Below, in pieces: positions 36,187 to 43,782 of a stretch of DNA of 56,366 nt. Source of the DNA: a virus. Where the stretch lies: positions 1 to 56,366 of the IMG/VR virus record IMGVR_UViG_3300028920_000081. One strand, written 5' to 3'. How positions within the stretch are numbered: the stretch's first letter is position 1; each line of letters opens with the position of its first letter. The notes beneath the pieces are model-generated. The model had not been told where the DNA came from. It saw nothing but the letters and a program-made list of their open reading frames with translations, and did not search any database. The translations under genes were made by a program, and so were the position numbers.

Positions 36187-36510
36187 ATGGCAGAAATAGA
36201 TTTTTATATAGATTGGGATAAAGAAGTCTTAGAAAAATTAATCCCTATTGGGCATAAGGAATCTCTTGAAAGAGATGGTGATGAATATAATAATGTCTTA
36301 TTGAGTGATTGTAATCTTGTATCAGATGAATTTTATTTTGATGATGGAGATAATTGTATTAAGTTGAATGGTCAAGTATTGAAAGGTGAATCGAATTTAG
36401 GTTATGTTTCTTTAGATATTCCTTTGCCTTTTGATATGTTAATAGAGATTATTGAAACATATAGAAAAAGATTGGCTAAACTTAAGAACGTTCTCGAATC
36501 TACTAAATAA
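36187..36510 (+). CDS. Hypothetical acidic protein
   Basis: This encodes 107 residues, strongly acidic (DFYIDWDKEVL, FYFDDGDN), with no Cys pair arrangement of known type. It is the last (+) gene before the convergent (-) array. An acidic DNA-mimic type role is conceivable but unsupported. Confidence 0.5.
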   Translation: MAEIDFYIDWDKEVLEKLIPIGHKESLERDGDEYNNVLLSDCNLVSDEFYFDDGDNCIKLNGQVLKGESNLGYVSLDIPLPFDMLIEIIETYRKRLAKLKNVLESTK

Positions 36511-36543
36511 AATAAATAATTTTCTTTTCTTTTTTTAATTTTT
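36511..36543 (+). terminator. T-rich terminator between convergent genes
   Basis: TTTTCTTTTCTTTTTTTAATTTTTTT lies between the converging (+) and (-) operons and stops (+) transcripts. Confidence 0.5.
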
Positions 36544-36831
36544 TTATAGAACTAATATAAAGAATATTGTTAGGGCTGTGCTTGTTATTGTTGCAGGAAT
36601 AATGTCCCTCCAATCTGTTAAAACAGACCAAATTCTATACTCAAATATATAAGATAATTTTGTATGATACAATTTATTATCTCTAACGATAAAATCAGAT
36701 GTTAATAAAAACCATTTTAATTTCTTAAAAGTATCATATTCTGGACTTGAACTAATCCAGCATATATTATCTATACACATATTAAATATTGTGAATAAAT
36801 AACAGCATATCCAAAGTAATATAGGGTTCAT
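36544..36831 (-). CDS. Small membrane protein
   Basis: This encodes 95 residues. A hydrophobic N-terminus (about 4-27, with Cys-rich CCY) and a C-terminal segment (ATITSTALTIFFILVL) flank a charged middle, so both ends probably sit in the membrane. It is the last gene of the (-) array. Function unknown. Confidence 0.5.
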   Translation of the reverse strand: MNPILLWICCYLFTIFNMCIDNICWISSSPEYDTFKKLKWFLLTSDFIVRDNKLYHTKLSYIFEYRIWSVLTDWRDIIPATITSTALTIFFILVL

Positions 36832-37196
36832 ATTAACTCCAAATTATCTATATCTTTCTGAGTTTTAATTTTTATAATTGTTACTTCTGAAGGATATTTT
36901 TTTATTTTCTCACTAAGTTCTTTATCTGTTTCTGTTTCCAATATTTCATAACCAGTCCAAATTCCATCTTTAAATGCTAAAATATCAAATCTAATCCCAG
37001 TGTCAAAGATTGGCTCAGTCCATACTTCATATCCAGCTTTTCTTAACTTATACCATACAAGGAATTTTTTATTAATATGATTCCATGTTTCAGACATATA
37101 ACAATAGAAGAATCCTTCTTTATTTCCAGATAATGAATTAAATCTTATTTGGTTTAATATACTTCTTTTTTCCATTTGTTCTTTAACCTTATTCAT
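36828..37196 (-). CDS. PD-(D/E)XK-like nuclease-fold protein
   Basis: This encodes 122 residues. RFDILAFKDGIWTGYEILET (about 68-87) gives the D and E of a restriction-like fold, followed by a helix and VTIIKIKTQ. The usual Lys after the second acidic residue is unclear. It could be a nuclease for DNA repair, defence or host DNA. It starts with ATGA coupling to the next gene upstream. Confidence 0.45.
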   Translation of the reverse strand: MNKVKEQMEKRSILNQIRFNSLSGNKEGFFYCYMSETWNHINKKFLVWYKLRKAGYEVWTEPIFDTGIRFDILAFKDGIWTGYEILETETDKELSEKIKKYPSEVTIIKIKTQKDIDNLELI

Positions 37197-37510
37197 TCTT
37201 CTTCCTCCTCTTTAATAATATCCTTTTTTACTATCTTAATTATTTTATTAAGGTTTATAGCTACGTGAATATTTTGATTTTTAATCTTATGTGTTTTTGG
37301 GTCTATATGAAGAAATATCTGCTTTCTTGCGTTAAATTCTTTTGAAATTTCTAATAGATGATTATAGAAATTATCCCTATCTATTTCTTTATCAAACAAA
37401 CAATCCCCTCCTGCATATTCTTCCATATGAATATAAACAGAAAAATATTTAGTGTAAACTTTTGGCTTAATTTCTTTTTTAGTAAAGTAGTTTTTTATCT
37501 TTTCTAACAT
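37193..37510 (-). CDS. Hypothetical protein
   Basis: This encodes 105 residues with the pattern KVYTKYFSVYIHMEEYAGGD and FLHIDPKTHKIKNQNIHV, a likely alpha/beta small domain, and a poly-Glu tail which carries the GGAGG for the next gene. No family recognised. Confidence 0.5.
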   Translation of the reverse strand: MLEKIKNYFTKKEIKPKVYTKYFSVYIHMEEYAGGDCLFDKEIDRDNFYNHLLEISKEFNARKQIFLHIDPKTHKIKNQNIHVAINLNKIIKIVKKDIIKEEEEE

Positions 37511-37737
37511 TTTAATTCTCCTTTTTTCTTTAATTGTTCAAATGCTTCTTTTATGTGTTTGCATGTGCTTTTGTTTTTTATATTATTCTCGCTAAATCTA
37601 AATGCACTTCCAAAAGGACAATCACAATTCCAGGATATTAATTCTTTATCACATATTACTATCCTTTGGTTGTAATCCTTACTTCCTTTGATATTAAAAT
37701 AAAAAACAAAACAATTATTTTTAGCTATTTTTTCCAT
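37504..37737 (-). CDS. SWIM zinc-finger protein
   Basis: This encodes 77 residues. C38xC40...C59xH61 in NCDCPFGSAF...STCKHIKEAF is the SWIM CxCx(n)CxH pattern, followed by a helix. SWIM fingers bind nucleic acid or proteins and occur in archaeal and bacterial DNA-repair or helicase contexts. It stands alone here. Confidence 0.75.
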   Translation of the reverse strand: MEKIAKNNCFVFYFNIKGSKDYNQRIVICDKELISWNCDCPFGSAFRFSENNIKNKSTCKHIKEAFEQLKKKGELKC

Positions 37738-37998
37738 TTACATATATTTCTCAGTTTTAGTTCTTATCTGTTTCTCATATACCTTTATGTTTGAATCCAG
37801 AATCTTTTGATTATTCTGTAATTTTCTTAAAAGGTTTCTTGCTCTTTTCATTGGAAATTCTCTCTTTATTTCTTCTTCAATTTTTCTAATTTCATTTTCT
37901 GTATCAAAAAGTTGCAATTCTAATTCTTCCATAGCTTGTCTTCTCTTTTTAATATCTTCGTCTGTTAGCTTCCTTGATTTTAATTCTGGTTTAGCCAT
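37738..37998 (-). CDS. Coiled-coil protein
   Basis: This encodes 86 residues, almost wholly charged helix with heptad-like spacing (ELEL..TENEIRKIEEEIKREF) and many Lys/Arg. Its start overlaps the end of the Alba gene, so the two are coupled. Function unknown. Confidence 0.5.
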   Translation of the reverse strand: MAKPELKSRKLTDEDIKKRRQAMEELELQLFDTENEIRKIEEEIKREFPMKRARNLLRKLQNNQKILDSNIKVYEKQIRTKTEKYM

Positions 37999-38293
37999 TT
38001 TTTACTCCCATAACTATTTCTATTGTAGAAATAGGTATTTTTTTCCCATTCTTATCCAATTCTACTGAGCCAATAAGAACTTTTTTAATTTCCTTGTTGA
38101 TATTATCAAAGCCTTTCTTAACTACTACTTGAGAAACATCTACTGCTCTACCAACCCATTTCCCTCTAGCTTTCATAATCACTTCTTTTTGTCCATTTTT
38201 GAATTGCATATTAACTGCAGTAACGTAATTCATAAAATTTTTCATTCCAACAAGGACAACGTTTCCTAAATCTTTTGGTTCTTTTTTATCCAT
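37991..38293 (-). CDS. alba: Alba-type chromatin protein
   Basis: This encodes 100 residues from ATG 38293 (GGAGG 4 bases before); a longer frame to 38347 has no such site. It matches Alba along the length: GNVVLVGMKNFMNYVTAV, EVIMKARGKWVGRAVDVS, then IGSVELDKNGKKIPISTIEI. Alba dimers coat DNA or RNA in archaea. Viral Alba may compact or protect the genome or change host transcription. It is one of the strongest archaeal markers in the window. Confidence 0.93.
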   Translation of the reverse strand: MDKKEPKDLGNVVLVGMKNFMNYVTAVNMQFKNGQKEVIMKARGKWVGRAVDVSQVVVKKGFDNINKEIKKVLIGSVELDKNGKKIPISTIEIVMGVKNG

Positions 38294-38303
38294 TTTTCCT
38301 CCA

Positions 38304-38453
38304 TTATTTATTTGATTTCTTCTTCCACGAAGAAAAGCATACAGCAAGTCTTTGTTTTTTATCAGGGTATTCTTTTTTCATTATTGAATTACTCATACAT
38401 CTTGCTACAAATTCCCCTTCAATTTCTCCTTTACTTGGTTTTGGTATTGGCAT
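38304..38453 (-). CDS. Short MPxPKxGE...RCM...QRxAVC protein
   Basis: This encodes 49 residues, missed if only longer ORFs are counted. MPIPKPSKGE, then FVARCMSNSIMKKEYP and QRLAVCFSSW match a short conserved sequence that I recall from bacterial phage head regions (function unknown). A GGAGG lies before the start. Two cysteines are conserved. Confidence 0.7.
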   Translation of the reverse strand: MPIPKPSKGEIEGEFVARCMSNSIMKKEYPDKKQRLAVCFSSWKKKSNK

Positions 38454-38571
38454 TTTTTTCCTCCAATTTATTTATTTTTATAACTAACTCATTTATTTTC
38501 TTTCTTATAACTTCTAATTTTTCATATAAATTTTGCTGCTTTCCAGAGTGTATAGTTATTTCTTTAATCAT
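38431..38571 (-). CDS. Small coiled-coil protein
   Basis: This encodes 46 residues starting on the stop of the HTH gene, mostly one amphipathic helix (LYEKLEVIRKKINELVIKI). Its end contains the GGAGG for the next gene. Plausible, but small. Confidence 0.45.
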   Translation of the reverse strand: MIKEITIHSGKQQNLYEKLEVIRKKINELVIKINKLEEKNANTKTK

Positions 38572-39142
38572 TATCTGTAGAATATTGTATTGGTTTAAGT
38601 ATTTTCACAAATCCCTTTTCTCTTAGATATTCCAAACTCTTAGATAAATGTGCATTTATCTGAATCGGGTTAATTAAATAATTCTTTTGTTGAACTTGTA
38701 TCTTTTCCTGTTCTTGCTTCAAATAATTTAATTGATTAACCACTTCTCTTGATAGATTGATAAGTAATGGAATATATTCTTTAGCGTATTTTAAATGTAA
38801 TTGAGGCATATCTTCTTGACTTAATTCTTCTCTTAATTTTTCCATCTCGTCCATAAGATTATCTATTACCTTACAGGCTTTGACATATCTTTTATGTATC
38901 ATTTGATAATCTTTATATGATTGATCATCAACTCTTTTATCATTTAATATTGCCTTAGAAGTCTTTCTGAAATATGCTTTTTGAATAGTTGCATAGACAT
39001 AATCTGTTCCAAATTCTTTATTAAATTTTTCAGTAGTCTTTTTCCAGTTTAATTTTTCTTTAGTCCTTAATTCAACTATTCTTCTTTCTTGTTCATCTGT
39101 AAATTCTACCTTTCTAAATCTATTATCTTTTCTTTTATCCAT
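38564..39142 (-). CDS. HTH plus coiled-coil protein (possible small terminase-like)
   Basis: This encodes 192 residues. The first 60 residues include a Myb/HTH-like segment (DEQERRIVELRTKEKLNWKK, then TTEKFNKEFGTDYVYATIQ). The rest is a long coiled coil. HTH with an oligomerising coil is the plan of small terminase subunits, but it is far from TerL and on the other strand, so a DNA-binding regulator is equally possible. Confidence 0.5.
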   Translation of the reverse strand: MDKRKDNRFRKVEFTDEQERRIVELRTKEKLNWKKTTEKFNKEFGTDYVYATIQKAYFRKTSKAILNDKRVDDQSYKDYQMIHKRYVKACKVIDNLMDEMEKLREELSQEDMPQLHLKYAKEYIPLLINLSREVVNQLNYLKQEQEKIQVQQKNYLINPIQINAHLSKSLEYLREKGFVKILKPIQYSTDND

Positions 39143-39147
39143 TCTAT

Positions 39148-39594
39148 TTATTCTAATAATTTGTTTTTGGTATTTTTATAAGTTTCTACAAGTGCAGTAA
39201 CATTACTTTTTAAAGAACCAACTTCAATCTTACCTGCTACAACTAAATCTTTAACATAAGAAATAAGCATTCCAGCAACTCTACTCGCTTCTGCTTCTTT
39301 TCCATAAGAAGAATTTTTTGTAGGTTCTCCTGGTTTTTCTACTGGAACATGTGGTGTTTCTGTAGGAAGATCTCCTTCATATTTTATCATAGATTGTATA
39401 TTATTATATTGGCCATTAATTTCATAAACTACTTGAACAGCATCTCCTATATTAAAATTTAAATTATCAAAAGTACTAAATATTTTTCCATTTATTTTAA
39501 AAGCAGTTCTTGTATAAGGAGTTTTATCTGAACTTTTAATTCCAGATTTAGAATCCTTTGAAAGAATTTTTCCAATTATTTCAGGCATTTGCAA
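39148..39594 (-). CDS. OB-fold-like, possible ssDNA-binding protein
   Basis: This encodes 148 residues. RTAFKINGKIFSTFDNLNF, then NIGDAVQVVYEINGQYNNI suggest an OB barrel; after a Pro-rich linker, a helical end (AGMLISYVKDLVV...). The layout matches the gene at 9651-10103. It lies next to a winged-helix regulator and may coat ssDNA in replication. Confidence 0.5.
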   Translation of the reverse strand: MQMPEIIGKILSKDSKSGIKSSDKTPYTRTAFKINGKIFSTFDNLNFNIGDAVQVVYEINGQYNNIQSMIKYEGDLPTETPHVPVEKPGEPTKNSSYGKEAEASRVAGMLISYVKDLVVAGKIEVGSLKSNVTALVETYKNTKNKLLE

Positions 39595-39764
39595 TAAGTA
39601 ATCCTCCCTAAAACTTCTATTTGAACTTTATTGTCTCTTTCTAGGTCCTTTAATTCAGAACGAACATAATACCAGTTAGAACCTATTCCCTTAGCAATTT
39701 CATTAATTGTCTTTAAACTATCTTGTTTTTTTAGAAAATCTAATATCTTATCTTTTATATCCAT
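39576..39764 (-). CDS. Small winged-helix regulator
   Basis: This encodes 62 residues with a helix-turn-helix LKTINEIAKGIGSNWYYVRSE and a wing (NKVQIEVLGRITYCKCLK). Its own promoter contains the perfect CCATTATA/TATAATGG dyad also present before the glycan cassette at 13828, so it is the natural candidate for the factor that binds it, as an autorepressor and a regulator in trans. Binding is inference. Confidence 0.7.
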   Translation of the reverse strand: MDIKDKILDFLKKQDSLKTINEIAKGIGSNWYYVRSELKDLERDNKVQIEVLGRITYCKCLK

Positions 39765-39796
39765 TATATAATCCTATGTATAATGGACTTTATAAA
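39758..39796 (-). promoter_or_regulatory. Promoter/operator; (-) copy of the 39-bp inverted repeat
   Basis: It is the exact reverse complement of 13828-13866: TATA box, CCATTATA/TATAATGG dyad and the first codons. The ATG of the winged-helix gene is inside it at the same distance, so transcription is leaderless. Confidence 0.8.
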
Positions 39797-39806
39797 TGTT
39801 TTGGAA

Positions 39807-40025
39807 TTACTCTTTTAACATTTTTTTAAGCCTATTATAGTAATTATGATATAAATTAAACTCTTCTATATTTTCTGTTACACTTCTTAACCAATTTCTT
39901 GTAGCTAAATCTGTTTCTTCTTGTTGTCTTTCTGTTTCATTAAGAGAATAATTTTTAGCATATCTATCTAAAGTATTAGCAATATTATCCCCATCATTAA
40001 ATATTCTGTCTATTATCATTTTCAT
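39807..40025 (-). CDS. Hypothetical helical protein
   Basis: This encodes 72 residues from ATG 40025 (MKMIIDRIFNDG), chosen because GAGGAG lies just before it; a longer frame to 40061 exists. Charged and helical, with RQQEETDLATRNWL and NLYHNYYNRLKKML. Function unknown. Confidence 0.5.
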   Translation of the reverse strand: MKMIIDRIFNDGDNIANTLDRYAKNYSLNETERQQEETDLATRNWLRSVTENIEEFNLYHNYYNRLKKMLKE

Positions 40026-40384
40026 TTCTCCTCTTTTTTCTTTATTTCCTCTCTCATACATTTACACATTTCATCAATTCCATTAACTTCTTCTCCACAA
40101 ATGAGACATTTCCACCCTTTCTCCTCAAAACCAAACTTCTCTTTGTTTAGTTTGTCTACTATACTATTTACTAACATTTCAGAAGCATCATCTTTAATAA
40201 ATAAATCTGAAACTCTCTGTTTCAATTCCTTAACAAATTCCTCAACTGCTTTTTTGACATCTTCAGAATAGAATACCTTTTGTTTAAGATTATGTCCTCT
40301 ATTATGAGTATGTTCTTTATCTTTTAATGTAGTTGTATGATTTTGTTGTTTTTCTAATGGTGTTTCTTTTCTTGTGTTATTCAT
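40022..40384 (-). CDS. Helical protein with a C-terminal zinc knuckle
   Basis: This encodes 120 residues from ATG 40384 (MNNTRKE), which GAGGAGG precedes within the end of the previous gene. A Lys/Glu helical body leads to a CLICGEE...MCKC cluster that may bind zinc. Function unknown. Confidence 0.55.
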   Translation of the reverse strand: MNNTRKETPLEKQQNHTTTLKDKEHTHNRGHNLKQKVFYSEDVKKAVEEFVKELKQRVSDLFIKDDASEMLVNSIVDKLNKEKFGFEEKGWKCLICGEEVNGIDEMCKCMREEIKKKEEK

Positions 40385-40575
40385 TTTAAATCCTCCTCTG
40401 TGATGTTGAATCTCTTCATCCATTTCTTAGTTGTTTTGTCCACTTCACTAAAACCCAAATATCCTTCTTCTATAATATCTTCTTTTATCCACTTGATTGC
40501 TTCTGCTCTTAATTCTTTTCTTTTAACTTCTCCATGCCAAGAAGTTAAATCATTTAATGTTTTAAGTTCTGTCAT
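40381..40575 (-). CDS. Small ITEEDL-type protein
   Basis: This encodes 64 residues: MTELKTLNDL at the start, EAIKWIKED in the middle and FNITEEDLK at the end. The protein at 41120 has the same plan. The codons of the final EED (GAGGAGG) also form the ribosome site of the next gene. Function unknown. Confidence 0.6.
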   Translation of the reverse strand: MTELKTLNDLTSWHGEVKRKELRAEAIKWIKEDIIEEGYLGFSEVDKTTKKWMKRFNITEEDLK

Positions 40576-40580
40576 TTTAT

Positions 40581-40841
40581 TTAGTCATACAAATAGTTAT
40601 ACAAAGTATTTAAATGTTTTGCTATTTTTTTTCCTAATGGAGTTATATTAATAGTTAATTCTCTACCTTTTTTTGTTGTAGTTACAAATCCTTTTTCAAT
40701 AAATAGTTTTAAAACTTTTCTTCCAGAAGCTTCTGTGAAAAATTCCCTACTTAATCTCGTGAAGTTTTTAACTACGCCTTTTTTATCATTTAGGTATAAT
40801 TTTATTAACAATTCTGTTCTTTTTTTATTTAGTATTTCCAT
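40581..40841 (-). CDS. Winged-helix transcription regulator
   Basis: This encodes 86 residues: a helix pair with KKRTELLIKLYLNDKKGVV, a recognition-type helix (EASGRKVLKLFIEKGFV), a wing (TTTKKGRELTINIT) and a C-terminal helix GKKIAKHLNTLYNYL. This is the MarR or archaeal wHTH layout. Confidence 0.7.
   Translation of the reverse strand: MEILNKKRTELLIKLYLNDKKGVVKNFTRLSREFFTEASGRKVLKLFIEKGFVTTTKKGRELTINITPLGKKIAKHLNTLYNYLYD
40607..40614 (-). promoter_or_regulatory. TATA-type element upstream of 40575
   Basis: On the (-) strand TTTAAATA lies about 35 nt before the ATG at 40575, within the end of the previous gene. Two TTTGTAT-type repeats follow it. An internal promoter is likely but weakly supported. 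Confidence 0.35.
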
Positions 40842-41145
40842 TTCTTAAATCTATTAGTTTATTTATGAGTATAAATTCTTCCCTAATTGGATCTCTTTCA
40901 AAAACTTCTCTAAAAACATCTAAAGCAAATCTAACATCATCTTCAATTTTAGTATCTATCTGTTCTTTATCTTTTATCTTTTCCAATTCTTGTAATGAAA
41001 TAATTTTCTTCTTCTTCTTATCTAAATAAACAATATCCCCTTTTTTTATTTTTCCTTTGAAAGAAAATTCATTAAACCACTCCTGTCCATCATATATGTT
41101 TATTTTTCCTTTTGCTTCTTTAAGGGCCACAACTTTTATTTCCAT
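40825..41145 (-). CDS. Hypothetical, possible small OB-like domain
   Basis: This encodes 106 residues. The first half (KINIYDGQEWFNEFSFKGKI, then KKGDIVYLDKKKKK) suggests a short beta barrel; the second half is a charged helix. Its start uses the GAGGAGG that encodes EED of the previous gene. Confidence 0.5.
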   Translation of the reverse strand: MEIKVVALKEAKGKINIYDGQEWFNEFSFKGKIKKGDIVYLDKKKKKIISLQELEKIKDKEQIDTKIEDDVRFALDVFREVFERDPIREEFILINKLIDLRNGNTK

Positions 41146-41350
41146 TTAAATCCTCCTCAGTTATATCAAATTTAACTAAAATATAATCAATAGCAGTCAT
41201 CTTCTTAACTCTTTCATTTCTTAAATCTTTGATTGCTTCTTTTTTTAAATCTTTATGAAAATACTCTTGTATAATTTGTATTAACTCTTTCATATCTTTA
41301 TCCTTTTCTGTTATATTAAACCTTAAATCCTTTAATGTTTTTATTTCCAT
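41120..41350 (-). CDS. Small ITEEDL-type protein, second copy
   Basis: This encodes 76 residues: MEIKTLKDLRFNITEK at the start and FDITEEDLNG near the end, with KEAIKDLR in the middle. It resembles the protein at 40381 and again carries the next ribosome site in its EED codons. GGGGGT precedes its own start. Confidence 0.6.
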   Translation of the reverse strand: MEIKTLKDLRFNITEKDKDMKELIQIIQEYFHKDLKKEAIKDLRNERVKKMTAIDYILVKFDITEEDLNGNKSCGP

Positions 41351-41609
41351 TTTTTACCCCCATTCTTTTATGTTGTCTTTTAAAATCTTGAGTATCTCTA
41401 ATTTCCTTTAAAATTACATTAGAAGTTATCTTTTTAGCAGCAAAAAGTTTAACATCAAAGTGCCTTAAAATTAACTTTTGTAATTCCCTTAAAAAAATTT
41501 TATTCTCCCCTTGAACACCACAGGTTAATGTAAAATGAGTATTTGAATTTCTAAATTTTAATGTTCCAGATTTATTGAAGTTATGCTTACTTCTTAAGGA
41601 TATTATCAT
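41316..41609 (-). CDS. Hypothetical basic protein
   Basis: This encodes 97 residues from ATG 41609, which shares a base with the previous stop (TAATG) and has GGAG 8 bases before it. A long FRNSNTHFTLTCGVQGENKI stretch is followed by a helix with RELQKLILRHF and a basic end. No family recognised. Confidence 0.5.
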   Translation of the reverse strand: MIISLRSKHNFNKSGTLKFRNSNTHFTLTCGVQGENKIFLRELQKLILRHFDVKLFAAKKITSNVILKEIRDTQDFKRQHKRMGVKNGNKNIKGFKV

Positions 41610-41890
41610 TATATATCTCTCCTGCATTTCCAAAATATAGTTTTTTTGTTTGTAATAGGGCAGAGATCTTTTTTGTAAAAGATAACAACCCCCATTTTTC
41701 TTAACTCATAGATTCTTGGAACAACTGAATTTATTGGAAGTCCTATTTTTTCTGCTATCATAGTATTATTAGCAGTTTTTAATTCTCTAAGAACTCTAAA
41801 TACTTCTTTTTGTCTTTCCCCTAATTGTTCTAAAACATCTGCATAAGCTAATAAACTTGTATCCCTCATCTTATGTTTTTTATGTTCCAT
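41609..41890 (-). CDS. Winged-helix protein
   Basis: This encodes 93 residues. LGERQKEVFRVLRELKTANN, then AEKIGLPINSVVPRIYELRK and a wing GVVIFYKKDLCPITNKKTIF fit an ordinary wHTH, like those of phage regulators and O-type replication initiators. It starts next to the large gene at 41890. Confidence 0.65.
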   Translation of the reverse strand: MEHKKHKMRDTSLLAYADVLEQLGERQKEVFRVLRELKTANNTMIAEKIGLPINSVVPRIYELRKMGVVIFYKKDLCPITNKKTIFWKCRRDI

Positions 41891-42795
41891 TATAATTTTA
41901 CCTGTTCCTCAACTAATTTAACTTGTTTTTCTTGATAATCTTCATTTAAATCATTATTAACCCACAATTCTTTTGGAGTCCAATTTTCCATTATGTATGG
42001 TAATTCTTCCCACTCTTTGCTTCTTTCAGTAATTCCCTTAAGTAAATTCCCAAAAGTTTCCTCACTTCCTGTATATCTGTTCTTATAAATTGCTTTTAAA
42101 TCATAACTCCAACCCAAGTCATCAAGTAGTTTCTTCCCTCTTTTATGAATTTCATCAATAATTTCCATTCTCGTATAAAACTCCCCTTTTTCATCGGGGT
42201 GTCCCATTCTCATTATTTCTAAAATTCTTTGTGGAGTTTCCTTGCTTAAATCATATCCAAATCTTTTCATAAGAGATTTTCTCATATCTTCTTCTGAATA
42301 AAATAACTCACTATCTTTTAATTTATCTACCTTAGGAGCATTTTCAAATTCCCATTTTTTTAGAGTATTTAATTTTTGCAGTTTTTTTGTTAGGTTTTGT
42401 ATTTCTTCCTTAAGTTCTTGCCTTGCTCTTTCAATACTTCTCTTATCTATGTCTATACTCCACTCCTCGTGCCTTATTATTCTATCTTTATCGGATTCAA
42501 ATTCCTTATTATTATAAGGGATTTCTACAAGAAATATGTTTTCTTCTTTATATCCTTTCTCTTTTAATTCTTGTTTCATTTCCTTTATTAGAAATTTTAG
42601 CTTTGCTTCCTTATCATTTTCATCACCCTCAAAGTTATTTCCTGCTCCCCCAGATGAGTGATAGATACACATATCCCCCATAATTCTGCAATTCCAATCT
42701 TCTTTTAAATCACTATCTATCCCTCTAATTACTTGAATTACTGCTCTCTTATCGTGTTTTATTGTTTCTGTTTTTAAGCTGTTTTCAATAGGCAT
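41890..42795 (-). CDS. Large hypothetical protein of the early array
   Basis: This encodes 301 residues with a long charged helical middle (about 120-165), a basic/acidic C-terminal half (GHPDEKGEFYTRMEIIDEI) and an N-terminal HSSGGAGNNFEGDEND segment. No known motif was recognised. Size and place suggest a replication or DNA-processing role, which is a guess. Confidence 0.5.
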   Translation of the reverse strand: MPIENSLKTETIKHDKRAVIQVIRGIDSDLKEDWNCRIMGDMCIYHSSGGAGNNFEGDENDKEAKLKFLIKEMKQELKEKGYKEENIFLVEIPYNNKEFESDKDRIIRHEEWSIDIDKRSIERARQELKEEIQNLTKKLQKLNTLKKWEFENAPKVDKLKDSELFYSEEDMRKSLMKRFGYDLSKETPQRILEIMRMGHPDEKGEFYTRMEIIDEIHKRGKKLLDDLGWSYDLKAIYKNRYTGSEETFGNLLKGITERSKEWEELPYIMENWTPKELWVNNDLNEDYQEKQVKLVEEQVKL

Positions 42796-43106
42796 TTTTC
42801 TTCCTCACTTATAAAATTTTTAATTAAAACTTTCTTTTCTTCCAAGATATTTGTTATTTCTTTTATCTTGTATTCTGTGAAATTTCTTCTTTGATAAAGA
42901 ATTTTAATCTTATCTACTAATTCCTTTATCTCTAATCCCTTAATTTCTTGCTTAAATCTCCATTTCATTAAGCTAAATCTTCCTTTTGGTTTCTTCCTAT
43001 ATCTTTGTCTATACTTATCTCTACATTTATTTGAACAAACTTTTCCTAATTTGGTGTGATATTTATTACACTCAACGCATCTTTTTGGTGGTTTTAATCT
43101 TCCCAT
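42774..43106 (-). CDS. Zinc-finger plus coiled-coil protein
   Basis: This encodes 110 residues. N-terminal CVECNKYHTKLGKVCSNKCRD gives four cysteines for zinc; then a basic stretch and a helix. It resembles many small viral zinc-finger proteins. Probably binds nucleic acid. Confidence 0.6.
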   Translation of the reverse strand: MGRLKPPKRCVECNKYHTKLGKVCSNKCRDKYRQRYRKKPKGRFSLMKWRFKQEIKGLEIKELVDKIKILYQRRNFTEYKIKEITNILEEKKVLIKNFISEEEKCLLKTA

Positions 43107-43327
43107 AGTTCATCTACCTCTTTTACTATTATGTTTTCTATCTTCACATTATATTCATCTGCAAGTTCTTTGATTATCTCTTTTTCTGAAGAATATCTTA
43201 TGTTTGTTTGTATAGTTAGGGGGAAAGTAACTTCATCATCAAAGTCATCACTATTTTCAACTGCATAAACCCCCTCTTTCTTTCTTATAATCAATTTCTT
43301 TTCAGATTTGAATAAAGTTACTTGCAT
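43094..43327 (-). CDS. Hypothetical protein
   Basis: This encodes 77 residues, acidic with a beta-rich start (MQVTLFKSEKKLIIRKKEGV) and a helical EIIKELADEYNVKIENI end. No family recognised. It is coupled to both neighbours. Confidence 0.45.
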   Translation of the reverse strand: MQVTLFKSEKKLIIRKKEGVYAVENSDDFDDEVTFPLTIQTNIRYSSEKEIIKELADEYNVKIENIIVKEVDELWED

Positions 43328-43782
43328 TATTTCATCTCCACGCAGAATAACCGATTTTGATCAATCATGCAATAACCCTCATCTGCATAAACAAAAGCTA
43401 CTCTATGTGCTATTCCACCTTTTTCGTAAATTCTTTTAGTTGTAGCATTAACTCCTCTTTGATTTGCTAAATCTTGGTATAACATAGCCCAATTTCTACA
43501 ATCCCCACCCTCATCTATTAACTCTTTTAGTGTCATATTTCTACTATCTTCTTGGGATTTAAATTTGTAAATTGTTTTTACATAATCATTTAAACAACTT
43601 GCAGTTTCAAAGAAAGTTAGATTATAGCAACCACCAAATTCTGTTTCCTTAAAAACTTCATTAGGATATTTGATTACTTCTTCATCACAAACTTTGAAAT
43701 AATTTGCTATTAACCCTATCTGCATTACTACCACAACTGCTAAAATTACTAAAATTATTTTATCTATTTTCATTTTCCTCAT
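43327..43782 (-). CDS. Membrane-anchored transglutaminase-like protein
   Basis: This encodes 151 residues. A membrane segment (about 9-27) leads to an outer domain with the catalytic triad in order: GGDCRNWA (C95), GGIAHRVAF (H126) and YCMIDQ (D141). The pattern C, H, D of transglutaminase-like peptidases is complete though the domain is short. It may act on cell-surface or envelope proteins; two possible starts exist (43782 or 43773). Confidence 0.7.
   Translation of the reverse strand: MRKMKIDKIILVILAVVVVMQIGLIANYFKVCDEEVIKYPNEVFKETEFGGCYNLTFFETASCLNDYVKTIYKFKSQEDSRNMTLKELIDEGGDCRNWAMLYQDLANQRGVNATTKRIYEKGGIAHRVAFVYADEGYCMIDQNRLFCVEMK

Noticed and set aside
38275-38626. Hydrophobic plus-strand ORFs opposite the Alba region
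   Set aside because: They are complements of three minus-strand genes that have ribosome sites and conserved motifs.
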